Below, in pieces: positions 32,516 to 39,891 of a stretch of 52,051 nt of DNA. The DNA lies in the NCBI GenBank assembly GCA_034429275.1, contig DAOUFU010000181.1:1-52051 (forward strand). The letters run 5' to 3'. The stretch comes from DAOUFU01 sp034429275 (GTDB lineage Bacteria > Chloroflexota > Anaerolineae > Aggregatilineales > Aggregatilineaceae). The number at the start of each line of letters is the position of its first letter. Within the stretch, counting starts at the first letter, position 1. Made by a program: the position numbers and the translations under genes. A model generated the notes under the pieces. It had not been told where the DNA came from. It saw nothing but the letters and a program-made list of their open reading frames with translations, and made no database searches.

Positions 32516-34597
32516 CTAATCTCCGCCAGGCTCGGCCACGTGGATGGTGCCGAGCAGCAGACGGTCGCCGCGCGGCTGCATGTTGTTCGCCCGGTCGAGC
32601 ACCTCCAGGTGCTGATCCAGGATGGCGGCGCTGCCGGAATACGCGCCCACCGTCAGCACGTGATCGCCCGGCATGACCTGCTCGCCGGGCCACACATAAG
32701 ACACCTGCACGAACATATCCCGGTTGCGCAGCGCCGACGAGGCGACGGCCAGCGTATTCGATTCGGCCACCGGCGCAACCAGCGGAGTCGGGTGGGCCAG
32801 CAAGTGCGCAAAGATGCCCAGCCTGGGCGGCAGCGGCCCATCAACACGCCAATAGGTGACAACCACCAGCGGATCGCCGCCGGGCACCAGCGACGCCGCA
32901 TACAGGCGGGGATCGTAGCCCGCAAACGTGAGGTTTTGTTCCAATGGGGCGGGCAAATCCACCCGGACACGCAGGCCATCCTCGCCCGGCATGTAGTAGG
33001 TTGGCGCGCGCGTGTCCCAGAAACCGCCCATATCGCGGATGCGCTGCTCGACATCGAGTCTCAGCACGCTGCCCGGCGGCAGCTCTTCCACCTGTATCGG
33101 CGCGGCCCCAACCAGCCAGTCTTGCAGTTCGGGCGGCATCAGGTCCCGGTGGCGCGGGTCAATGAAGACCAGGCGCATCGGCGCGCCCGCATTGATGAAC
33201 ACCAGACCGCTCTGGCAGTCCGACCAGCGAATGGCGGTGTCGTCGCCAAAAGTCATGAGCGATAATAACTGGCGCGGCGTCAGCCCGGAAGCGATTGGCT
33301 CATTCATATCGGCCACGCAGATCGCCACCGGCAGGTCGCTGCCGCGCGTTGCATCGAGATAAAGCGCCACCTGGCCATAGTCGGCATAGTGAGCCGCCCG
33401 CACGGCTGCATCCTCGCGCCAGCGCTCGAACAATCGCCCGCGCACCAGCACCACATTGACTAGCAGCCCGATCACCAGCAGCGCGGCTACCGGCTGCCAG
33501 GCATCGCGCACACCGCGCCCGCGCAGCGCGAAGACCACCCGTTCCGCGCCGATGCCGACCAGCATGAATACGGCGGGCAGTGCCACCAGTTGGGCCTCAA
33601 AGGTGGTTTCGACTGCGATCCAGGTGTCGGTCAGCAGTCCCGCCCCCAACATCAGCAGGACCAGGGCATAACGTGGCTCGCGCCAGTGCCGCAGACTGGC
33701 CACCACTCCGATCAGCATCAGCACGGCCATCAGCGGGCCGATCAGCGGCTGCTCCGGCAGGTTGCGCGCCGGGTCAGGATCGCCGCGCCAGATCAGGCCG
33801 CCGATCGCGTGCAGTGCCCCATCCACCAGCGCGCCCAACGACTGCGGGCGTTGGCTCCAGAAGATATACGGCTCGCTCAGGTCGAAATGGCGCACCGTCG
33901 AGAGCAGGTAGGGCAGCCCGGTGATGGTGGCCAGCGCGATCACAAACAACGTCGTGCTCCAGATACGGCGCGAGAGCGGCTGGTGGGTGATCAGTAGGTG
34001 GGCCAGGAACAGGATCATCAGGGGGCCGAGCGCGAGCGCCGTGTAGTGGACGTAACCCACTGCACCCAGCGCCACGGCCAGCAGCGCAAAGGGGAAGGTA
34101 TCCGGCGCGCGAAAGATGATCTCGCGGCGTACATTAAACGCCCCGACCATCAGCCAGAGCGTGAACACGACCATCAGCGGCACGATAGACTCGGCGGCGG
34201 ATGTGCGCGCCAGCAGCAGCACGCGGAAGTTGATCGCCATCGCGCCGACCGCAATCAGTGCCACCGGCCTGCCGAACAGCCGCCGGGCCAGCGCATAGAG
34301 CAGCGCCAGCGTCAGCGAGCTGGCTGCCACCGGCACCAGCCGGTAGCCGAGAAATCCACCCCCCAACAGGTTGGTGACCGGAATGTTCAACAGGCTGAAG
34401 CCCAGCGCGCGCCCGTGCCCATCGCCCACCTGGTAATAGACGGCTACCTCACCCTGGCGCAGGGTTTCGGTCATGCGCAGATAGGCGATCTCATCGTGGG
34501 TGAAGCCTGCTGGCAGCGTCGAGAGGTCCCAGATGCGGAAGACCGCCGCCAGCAGCGAAAGCGCAACGACCAGCCAAAGGGACTGTTTTGAGTTCAA
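32516..34597 (-). CDS. GT39-like (ArnT/PMT-type) membrane glycosyltransferase
   Basis: 693 residues from a TTG start at 34597, supported by GAGGAG five bases before it; no ATG is better placed. The N-terminal half has at least ten hydrophobic helices. The first outside loop carries FTHDEIAYL with Asp35-Glu36, the acidic pair conserved in GT-C (family 39/83) enzymes. LLARTSAAESIVP also fits. The last 270 residues are a soluble, extracytoplasmic beta-rich domain. Such enzymes move sugars from polyprenyl-phosphate donors to lipids, glycans or proteins on the outer face. Acceptor unknown. It precedes no obvious cluster partner other than the secreted glycosidase-like gene upstream. Confidence 0.85.
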   Translation of the reverse strand: MNSKQSLWLVVALSLLAAVFRIWDLSTLPAGFTHDEIAYLRMTETLRQGEVAVYYQVGDGHGRALGFSLLNIPVTNLLGGGFLGYRLVPVAASSLTLALLYALARRLFGRPVALIAVGAMAINFRVLLLARTSAAESIVPLMVVFTLWLMVGAFNVRREIIFRAPDTFPFALLAVALGAVGYVHYTALALGPLMILFLAHLLITHQPLSRRIWSTTLFVIALATITGLPYLLSTVRHFDLSEPYIFWSQRPQSLGALVDGALHAIGGLIWRGDPDPARNLPEQPLIGPLMAVLMLIGVVASLRHWREPRYALVLLMLGAGLLTDTWIAVETTFEAQLVALPAVFMLVGIGAERVVFALRGRGVRDAWQPVAALLVIGLLVNVVLVRGRLFERWREDAAVRAAHYADYGQVALYLDATRGSDLPVAICVADMNEPIASGLTPRQLLSLMTFGDDTAIRWSDCQSGLVFINAGAPMRLVFIDPRHRDLMPPELQDWLVGAAPIQVEELPPGSVLRLDVEQRIRDMGGFWDTRAPTYYMPGEDGLRVRVDLPAPLEQNLTFAGYDPRLYAASLVPGGDPLVVVTYWRVDGPLPPRLGIFAHLLAHPTPLVAPVAESNTLAVASSALRNRDMFVQVSYVWPGEQVMPGDHVLTVGAYSGSAAILDQHLEVLDRANNMQPRGDRLLLGTIHVAEPGGD

Positions 34598-34668
34598 AGT
34601 ATCTCCTCAAGCACGAGGCCGTCTCCAATAGTGATCCCCCTCCGGGCAGAGACCCCTGCTACCGGCGT

Positions 34669-34677
34669 ATTGTAACA
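34669..34677 (-). promoter_or_regulatory. Extended -10 promoter for the GT39-like gene
   Basis: Minus-strand TGTTACAAT (34677-34669) is an extended -10 about 72 bp before the TTG start; no clear -35 is present. Nearby, 34710-34724 is a 15-base GC-rich palindrome that may end the upstream glycosidase transcript. Confidence 0.35.
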
Positions 34678-34728
34678 CGGGCAGCGCAATTGGTTTAGCG
34701 CGCTCAGCGCGCGCATCATGCGCGGGGG

Positions 34729-36051
34729 TCAGGGGGTGTCCTGGTCCGGCTCGATGGGTTGAATGGTGGTGGCTTCGGGCGAGCCTGGATCGCGCGCCGG
34801 GATGAACGTGTCATCGATCCAGCGCGGCATATTCGCCAGCGCGTAATACGCCGGTCGCCCGCGCCAGTCTGCGCCGTAGCCCGCTTCGTTGATGGCCCAC
34901 CAGTATTCCTCGTTGTCTTCCGTCCAGCTAATATCCGCGATGAAGATGGTGGTCATCAGGCCCACCCAGGGCCGCCAGTGCTCGGCAGCGTAGCGGTAGG
35001 CGTCCACCAGGTAGGCGGCCTGCTGTTCCGGCGTGACGGCGTGCCAGTGATAGGGCGAATCGGGGCGTGGATCGAGTGTCCAGCCCATTTCGAGGATGGC
35101 GATCTGCTTGTGTGCGTCGCCCTGCTCAACCATGATGGCGCGCATATCCTCGACATGACGGAAGACGAACCACCGGTGCCCGCCGTGCATCTCGGCGGAT
35201 TGTTCGGGCGAGGTTTCGGGCGGGTACTTGTAACCCGGCGCGTTGAGTCCTAGCACGTCGAACCAGTCCGCCGCGCCTGCCGCGTACATCATGCGCAGGT
35301 AATCGGTATCGGGGATGGCGGTAGGCAGCCAATCGCCGGTGGGGGCCAGCCCCGCCGAGATGATGATCGCCTCCGGGTCATTGGCGCGGATGGCTTCGGC
35401 ACAGGCGCGCAGCAGTTTCACATATCCCCCGGCGTTCGGCGGGTGATTCAGCCACTCGCGGCTGAGGTTGGGTTCATTCCACACCTGGTAAGCGACGATC
35501 CGCCCCCGGTAGCGTTCGGCCAGCGCGCCGCAGTATTCGCCCCAGGCATCCAGCCGGATCGGCGGCAGGCTGGGATTATCGGGTGCAACGGCCACCTGCG
35601 CCCAATCGGGCGGGCCATCCAACCGCGCGATCAGCGACAGATCGCGGCGCTCGACTTCGTTCACCACGCCGTCGGCCTGCTCCCAGTGCCAGACTCCCGG
35701 CTCCGGCTCGATATCAACCCACGAGAAGCGCTGCTTGATGTGGGTGAACTGCGCCAGCTTGATATTCTCCAGGTCCAGCGTGCGCATGGTTTCGTTCCAC
35801 CACAAAAAGGCGTGAACGCCATAGGTCAGCGAGGGGAAGGCCCGCTCGGTGACGGCATCGGGTGCAAGATCGGTCGGGATCGGCGGAGTCGCGCTGGGCA
35901 CGGGGGCAGGCTGTGAGCGGTCGATGGGCAGGCCGGCAATGACCAGGGCCGCAAGCGCCGCTGCCGCCAGCACGGCGATCATCAGCGCCGCGCCCCGGTG
36001 TGAGCGCAGCCGCATCGCCAGCGATGATAACAACGGTTCGTGCGAAGACAC
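34729..36051 (-). CDS. Clan-A glycoside hydrolase-like protein, membrane-anchored
   Basis: 440 residues from GTG 36051, the best-supported start (GAGGAG about 10 bases upstream); ATG 36015 would be shorter and lacks a ribosome site. A membrane segment (LMIAVLAAAALAALVIAGL) and a Pro-rich stretch precede the TIM-barrel domain. QVWNEPNLS carries the acid/base Glu193 and AILEMGWT the nucleophile Glu321, the layout of clan GH-A (families 5, 39, 42 and others). TIM-barrel strands such as QRFSWVDIEPEPGVWHW fit. Substrate unknown; surface glycan turnover is likely. It is upstream of the GT39-like gene on the same strand. Confidence 0.82.
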   Translation of the reverse strand: MSSHEPLLSSLAMRLRSHRGAALMIAVLAAAALAALVIAGLPIDRSQPAPVPSATPPIPTDLAPDAVTERAFPSLTYGVHAFLWWNETMRTLDLENIKLAQFTHIKQRFSWVDIEPEPGVWHWEQADGVVNEVERRDLSLIARLDGPPDWAQVAVAPDNPSLPPIRLDAWGEYCGALAERYRGRIVAYQVWNEPNLSREWLNHPPNAGGYVKLLRACAEAIRANDPEAIIISAGLAPTGDWLPTAIPDTDYLRMMYAAGAADWFDVLGLNAPGYKYPPETSPEQSAEMHGGHRWFVFRHVEDMRAIMVEQGDAHKQIAILEMGWTLDPRPDSPYHWHAVTPEQQAAYLVDAYRYAAEHWRPWVGLMTTIFIADISWTEDNEEYWWAINEAGYGADWRGRPAYYALANMPRWIDDTFIPARDPGSPEATTIQPIEPDQDTP

Positions 36052-36207
36052 GCAGTTCGCTCTCCTCAACGAAGGTTCAAGGTCAACAGGCAGCGCCAGC
36101 ACCGGGAAAAATAAAACGGGCCGCGCCGCCCGCCTATTGAAAACGATCTTGGCCGGGGAATCAACCCCCGGTTATGCCACCACTGCCCACCGGGGGCCTG
36201 TCATACC

Positions 36208-37155
36208 TCATCCTGCGAAGGGATTCCACTGGTGGAGCAGTCTGTCGGCGGTGCTGACGCCATCCATCAAGGTATCGCCCAGGTAAATGCCCGGCACGCG
36301 CTCGATCCAGGACGGATCGTGCGCGAAGATATAGCCGGCGTAGGCCACGCGCGGCGGCGTGCCGTCATCCAGGGTGCCAAGCCAGCGCGGCCATTCACTC
36401 AACGCCCTGGCGGACTCTTCCGTCATGGCGACGAAGACCACCAGCGACGGCTTTTGAGTCTGGATGAACGAGGCGAGATCGGGCAGATCAACTGACTGGC
36501 CCAGGTAGATCACCGGCCACCGCAGGCGCTGTAACATCAGGCCCAGCATCAGCAGGCCGCCCTCATGCAGTTCACCGGGCGCACAGGCCAATATCACAGG
36601 CCGCACTGCGTATTCTGAAGGCGACATCTGCATCCACATCAGCAGCTTATGACGCAGGTAATTGGTGGCAAAATGCTCGGTGGAGATGCTGATGCGTTCC
36701 TGTTCCCAGGCGGACCCGATGGCCGTGAAAGTGGGGGCGATGACATTGAGCACCAGGTGCTCCAGCGAGTGAACTGCCAGGGCGTCGCCGATCACCATTT
36801 CCGCGCGCCTTTTGTCGAGCGATACCAGCGCCTCGAACAGCCGGTCGCGGATGACCTGATCGGATGCGGCAGGCTGGGCGGACTCCGGCGGTTCGAGCGA
36901 CGGAACCGTGAATTGATCCGAACGCTCGGCATGTTCCAGGGCCTGGATGGCGTTGCGAGTCTGCATCCCCTGGTCGATGTGCTGTTTCACCCACAGAATG
37001 CGCGCCACTTCCAGCGGCGAATACAGGCGGTGACCGCCCTCGGTGCGCGTGGCGGAGGGGAAGCGGTAGCGGCGTTCCCAGATGCGCAGTGTGTTTTCGG
37101 GGATGCCGGTCATCCGCGACACCACGCCAATGTTATAGATCGGTTCCCTGTTCAT
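36208..37155 (-). CDS. MerR-type cobalamin-dependent light regulator (CarH/LitR-like)
   Basis: 315 residues. Residues 5-75 are a MerR winged helix (IGVVSRMTGIPENTLRIWERRY, GGHRLYSPLEV). A linker leads to the cobalamin cap with AWEQERISISTEHF, W150-x9-Glu160-His161, the CarH signature. The Rossmann domain has Glu195-Leu-His197-Glu-Gly-Gly, the ExHxxG form found in CarH. In the dark, adenosylcobalamin-bound CarH tetramers repress carotenoid genes; light breaks the Co-C bond and releases them. One caution: the His following Trp in Thermus CarH, used for bis-His ligation after light, is Glu151 here. It lies downstream of a CrtI-like gene on the same strand, with AAGGA 8 bases before ATG. Confidence 0.9.
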   Translation of the reverse strand: MNREPIYNIGVVSRMTGIPENTLRIWERRYRFPSATRTEGGHRLYSPLEVARILWVKQHIDQGMQTRNAIQALEHAERSDQFTVPSLEPPESAQPAASDQVIRDRLFEALVSLDKRRAEMVIGDALAVHSLEHLVLNVIAPTFTAIGSAWEQERISISTEHFATNYLRHKLLMWMQMSPSEYAVRPVILACAPGELHEGGLLMLGLMLQRLRWPVIYLGQSVDLPDLASFIQTQKPSLVVFVAMTEESARALSEWPRWLGTLDDGTPPRVAYAGYIFAHDPSWIERVPGIYLGDTLMDGVSTADRLLHQWNPFAG

Positions 37156-37250
37156 CCCGCCATCCTTCTTTTTTTCGCCGGTTACTGCACTTGTCGGCTG
37201 GATATTATCTTAACACAAGACCCCTCCCTTCGGCGCTGTGAATTTGAGCC

Positions 37251-38792
37251 TCAGGTCCTGCTGGTGAGCAGGGTGACGGCGCGCGCCGCACGGAGCGGCA
37301 CCGCGCGCTGCACATCCCGCGCAACCCGCAGCGCGCCCGCCGTCACCCCGGCGGTAGACTGGCCGGGAAAGATCGCATCGCCCACCAGCCGCAGATTCGC
37401 CAGCCCGGTACGCGGTCCACGCGCCGCAAACAGCGATACCTGTGGGAATCCACCCACCATGCCCCGGTAGCGGTGCGTCCAGGTCTGGTAGGTGATGGGC
37501 GTACCGGGCATGACCAGCGAGACGCTCTCACCAAAACCGGGAATCGCGCGTTCAATCGCGGCCAGCAGCCGCCGGGTGTAGTCGGCTTTGCGCGCTTCGT
37601 AGGCTTCATGATCGCGCTCGACCAGGTCCCACCAGGGCTGCACGGCGGTGTGGGTGGTCACTGTGACGGCGCGATGCCCTTCCGGCGCGCGGCTGGCATC
37701 CCACGCAGGCGAGAGCGAGACAAAGATGCTGCGCCCTTCGCCCAGCGGCCCTTCCATCTCGGTGATCACCTGGTGGTGATCGGGCAGATCGGCGGGCAGC
37801 CTGTCCCCCTGCACGCCCAGGTAGAGCACAAACGCGCCCCAACCCGGCGCGCGGCGCTGAACCTCACGGCGCAGCCGGGCCGGGCTGGAGTCGCCCAACA
37901 GCTCATCGAGCGACCAGGGGGTGAGGTTGGCGACGGCGAAATCGCAGGCAAATGTTTCCTCAGAGCGGTGGTTCTTCAGCACGCGCACACCCACCACGCG
38001 GCCATTCACCACATCGATCCCGGTTACCCGGTGTTTATAGAGCACCTGGCCGCCCAGTGCCTGGACCTTTTCGGCCAGGGTTTGCGCCAGGCTGCCCATC
38101 CCGCTCCGGACGTGCTGCACGCCCTGGCGCGGCAGATCGAGCGCCGTCGCGCTGTAAAGCGCGTTGGCGTGCGATGAGGTGGTCTGCGCCGAGATTAGCA
38201 GCAGCGCATCGATCAGCCGCACGAACGCCGGGTCACGTTCCAGGTGATGGCTTGCCAGCCACTCTCGCACGCTGCGGAAGGCGAACGGCAGCAGGCGCAG
38301 GTCGTCCGGCAGGTGCGCAATACCCACCCGCACCAGGTCGAGCAGCTCCCGGATGCTCGTCGGCGGCCAGGGAAGTCCCTGCGCAGCCAGCAGCCAGCCC
38401 AGGTCTGCCGTGTGCGCCTGTTCCGCCCAGAAGCGCTCCGAATGCGGGAAGCTGCGCAGCACATCCGCGTTATCGCGTCCCAGTGTGATCTGGCGATCCG
38501 GCAGGTGAACTACCCAGGCCGGGTTGGCGGGCTGAACCGGCCACTCGAGTCCCAGATGTTCCGCGATCAGGGCGTGCGGTCCGCCGGGCTGAAATCCTCC
38601 GGCCAGGGTCGCGCCTGCGTCGAAGCGGTAGCCCTGGTAATAGAACGTGCCCGCCGAGCCTCCGGCGTAACTACCTGCTTCGAGCACGGTGACGGCATAA
38701 CCTTGCCGGGCGAGCAGGGCCGCCGTTGTCAGGCCGCCAATGCCCGCACCGATGACCAGGACGCGAGGCGAAGGGGTGTGCAGGGTGGTCAT
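37251..38792 (-). CDS. CrtI/CrtN-like FAD-dependent desaturase or oxidase
   Basis: 513 residues. RVLVIGAGIGGLTTAALLARQGY is the dinucleotide-binding fold, followed by VLEAGSYAGGSAGTF. The C-terminal FAD-binding part reads LRLVGDAIFPGQSTAGVTAGAL, a hallmark of phytoene desaturase-type enzymes. These enzymes act on carotenoids or related isoprenoids at the membrane. Whether it desaturates, isomerises or oxidises cannot be said from sequence alone. Its ATG follows the SRPBCC stop by 2 bp (TAG-CC-ATG), so both are translated together. The MerR-B12 regulator gene follows 95 bp later, as expected for light-controlled carotenogenesis. Phytoene synthase (crtB) is not in this window. Confidence 0.85.
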   Translation of the reverse strand: MTTLHTPSPRVLVIGAGIGGLTTAALLARQGYAVTVLEAGSYAGGSAGTFYYQGYRFDAGATLAGGFQPGGPHALIAEHLGLEWPVQPANPAWVVHLPDRQITLGRDNADVLRSFPHSERFWAEQAHTADLGWLLAAQGLPWPPTSIRELLDLVRVGIAHLPDDLRLLPFAFRSVREWLASHHLERDPAFVRLIDALLLISAQTTSSHANALYSATALDLPRQGVQHVRSGMGSLAQTLAEKVQALGGQVLYKHRVTGIDVVNGRVVGVRVLKNHRSEETFACDFAVANLTPWSLDELLGDSSPARLRREVQRRAPGWGAFVLYLGVQGDRLPADLPDHHQVITEMEGPLGEGRSIFVSLSPAWDASRAPEGHRAVTVTTHTAVQPWWDLVERDHEAYEARKADYTRRLLAAIERAIPGFGESVSLVMPGTPITYQTWTHRYRGMVGGFPQVSLFAARGPRTGLANLRLVGDAIFPGQSTAGVTAGALRVARDVQRAVPLRAARAVTLLTSRT

Positions 38793-38794
38793 GG

Positions 38795-39247
38795 CTACTC
38801 CAGGGCGCGGCGTGTGCGCCAGTGACGGTAGACAAACAGCAGGCGCAGCGGCAGCCCATCGAACACCAGCCGGGTGAACAGGCCGCCTATCCCGCCCTTG
38901 TACGCATAGGTGATCCGGTCCACCAGGCGCGTGTGCTCTCCGGCGGGTTCAAAGAGGTGCAGATGCTCCCATCGGGCCATCGGTCCGCGCACCATCTGGT
39001 CGGCAAACGAGGTCGCGATCGGTCCGGGCGCGTGCCGGGCGACCCAGCGCACCGGCAGCGGCCCCAGCCACAGGGTGAACTCGATCTCGCCCTCGGTGAG
39101 CGACTTTCGATCATCGCGCAGCACCTGGATGAACGTGGGCGGCATGGTCAACCGCGACAGCGCGCGCGGGTCCTGGTGAAAGGCCATCACCCGCTCCACC
39201 GGGGCGGCGATCAGAGAATGGTGCTCAAAGGTTGTGGCTCGTGACAT
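38795..39247 (-). CDS. SRPBCC/START-like ligand-binding protein
   Basis: 150 residues from ATG 39247, preceded by GGGGGG 5-10 bases upstream; a longer frame reaches into Pro/Arg-rich sequence without support. The SRPBCC pattern is visible: the opening strand FEHHSLIAAPVERVMAFHQDP and a closing helix LVFDGLPLRLLFVYRHWRTRRALE. Such proteins bind hydrophobic ligands. Coupling to the CrtI-like gene by a 2-bp gap suggests it binds or delivers a carotenoid-type molecule, or shields a reaction intermediate. Related SRPBCC genes occur in other CarH/LitR clusters. Confidence 0.82.
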   Translation of the reverse strand: MSRATTFEHHSLIAAPVERVMAFHQDPRALSRLTMPPTFIQVLRDDRKSLTEGEIEFTLWLGPLPVRWVARHAPGPIATSFADQMVRGPMARWEHLHLFEPAGEHTRLVDRITYAYKGGIGGLFTRLVFDGLPLRLLFVYRHWRTRRALE

Positions 39248-39323
39248 AATTCCCCCCGACCGACCCGGCTCTGCCGGGGTACGCGCCCGCCGTCGCTGCC
39301 CCGGCACAGGTGCCGCCGCCTCA

Positions 39324-39599
39324 CTAGAAGTCAAACAGCTCGCTCAAGAACGATTCGCGCTTTTTCTTCTTGGGCGCATAATCACGGTAAGGAATACCTC
39401 GCCGATCGTCGTCATCATCATCATCGTCCCGGTAGCGGGCTGTGGTCATGGCCGACATCGCCTCTGCTGACCGCTCGATGATCTTGTCCAGTTCACCACG
39501 GTCCAGCCATACGCCCCGGCAGCGCGGGCAGTAGTCGATCTCGACCCCTTTGCGGTCGGCGATCTTCAAGTCAACGTCATGGCAGATTGGGCATTGCAT
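39324..39599 (-). CDS. TFIIB-type zinc-ribbon protein with poly-Asp tract
   Basis: 91 residues from ATG 39599 with AGGAGAGG ahead of it. CPICHDVDL and CPRCRGVWLDRGELDKI form a two-CxxC zinc ribbon of the zf-TFIIB type. After that comes a run of eight Asp (DDDDDDDD) coded by a GAC/GAT triplet repeat, then KKKKRES and a hydrophobic end. Members are small, widespread and of unsettled function. The Asp tract could bind metal or a basic partner; it may also vary in length between strains by slippage. It lies 76 bp upstream of the SRPBCC gene on the same strand, so it may be the first gene of that operon. Confidence 0.8.
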   Translation of the reverse strand: MQCPICHDVDLKIADRKGVEIDYCPRCRGVWLDRGELDKIIERSAEAMSAMTTARYRDDDDDDDDRRGIPYRDYAPKKKKRESFLSELFDF

Positions 39600-39776
39600 C
39601 GCTGTCCTCTCCTTACAACCTGTCCGTAGATGCCTGGCTGCGGTCTCTGCCGCCTCCCAGGTGAGCCTGCTGGCCCATGTCACGGGTATTTATTGAGATG
39701 ATTATAGATTTTATTTGAGGGGATGTTGTGAGAAATCGCCCCAGGCCAGCTTAGAGTTTGATGAGCGCCTCGCGTG

Positions 39777-39797
39777 GCCCCCCAATAATTGGGGGGC
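39777..39797. promoter_or_regulatory. 21-bp palindrome, candidate operator of the P-type ATPase gene
   Basis: GCCCCCCAAT (39777-39786), one central base, ATTGGGGGGC (39788-39797). It lies 95 bp before the ATPase ATG and about 178 bp before the zinc-ribbon gene start in the divergent gap 39600-39891. As RNA it would be a 7-bp GC stem with an AT loop and no T run. An operator for a metal- or stress-responsive repressor is the better guess. A TATAAT for the zinc-ribbon gene is at 39706-39701 (minus). Confidence 0.5.
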
Positions 39798-39891
39798 GCT
39801 GCTGCTGACCTGATCCTGCTATGTTTTTCGTGGCCGATGATGCGATGCGTCATACGCCAACAATCGCACAAATTGTAGTAGGGGGTTGACG

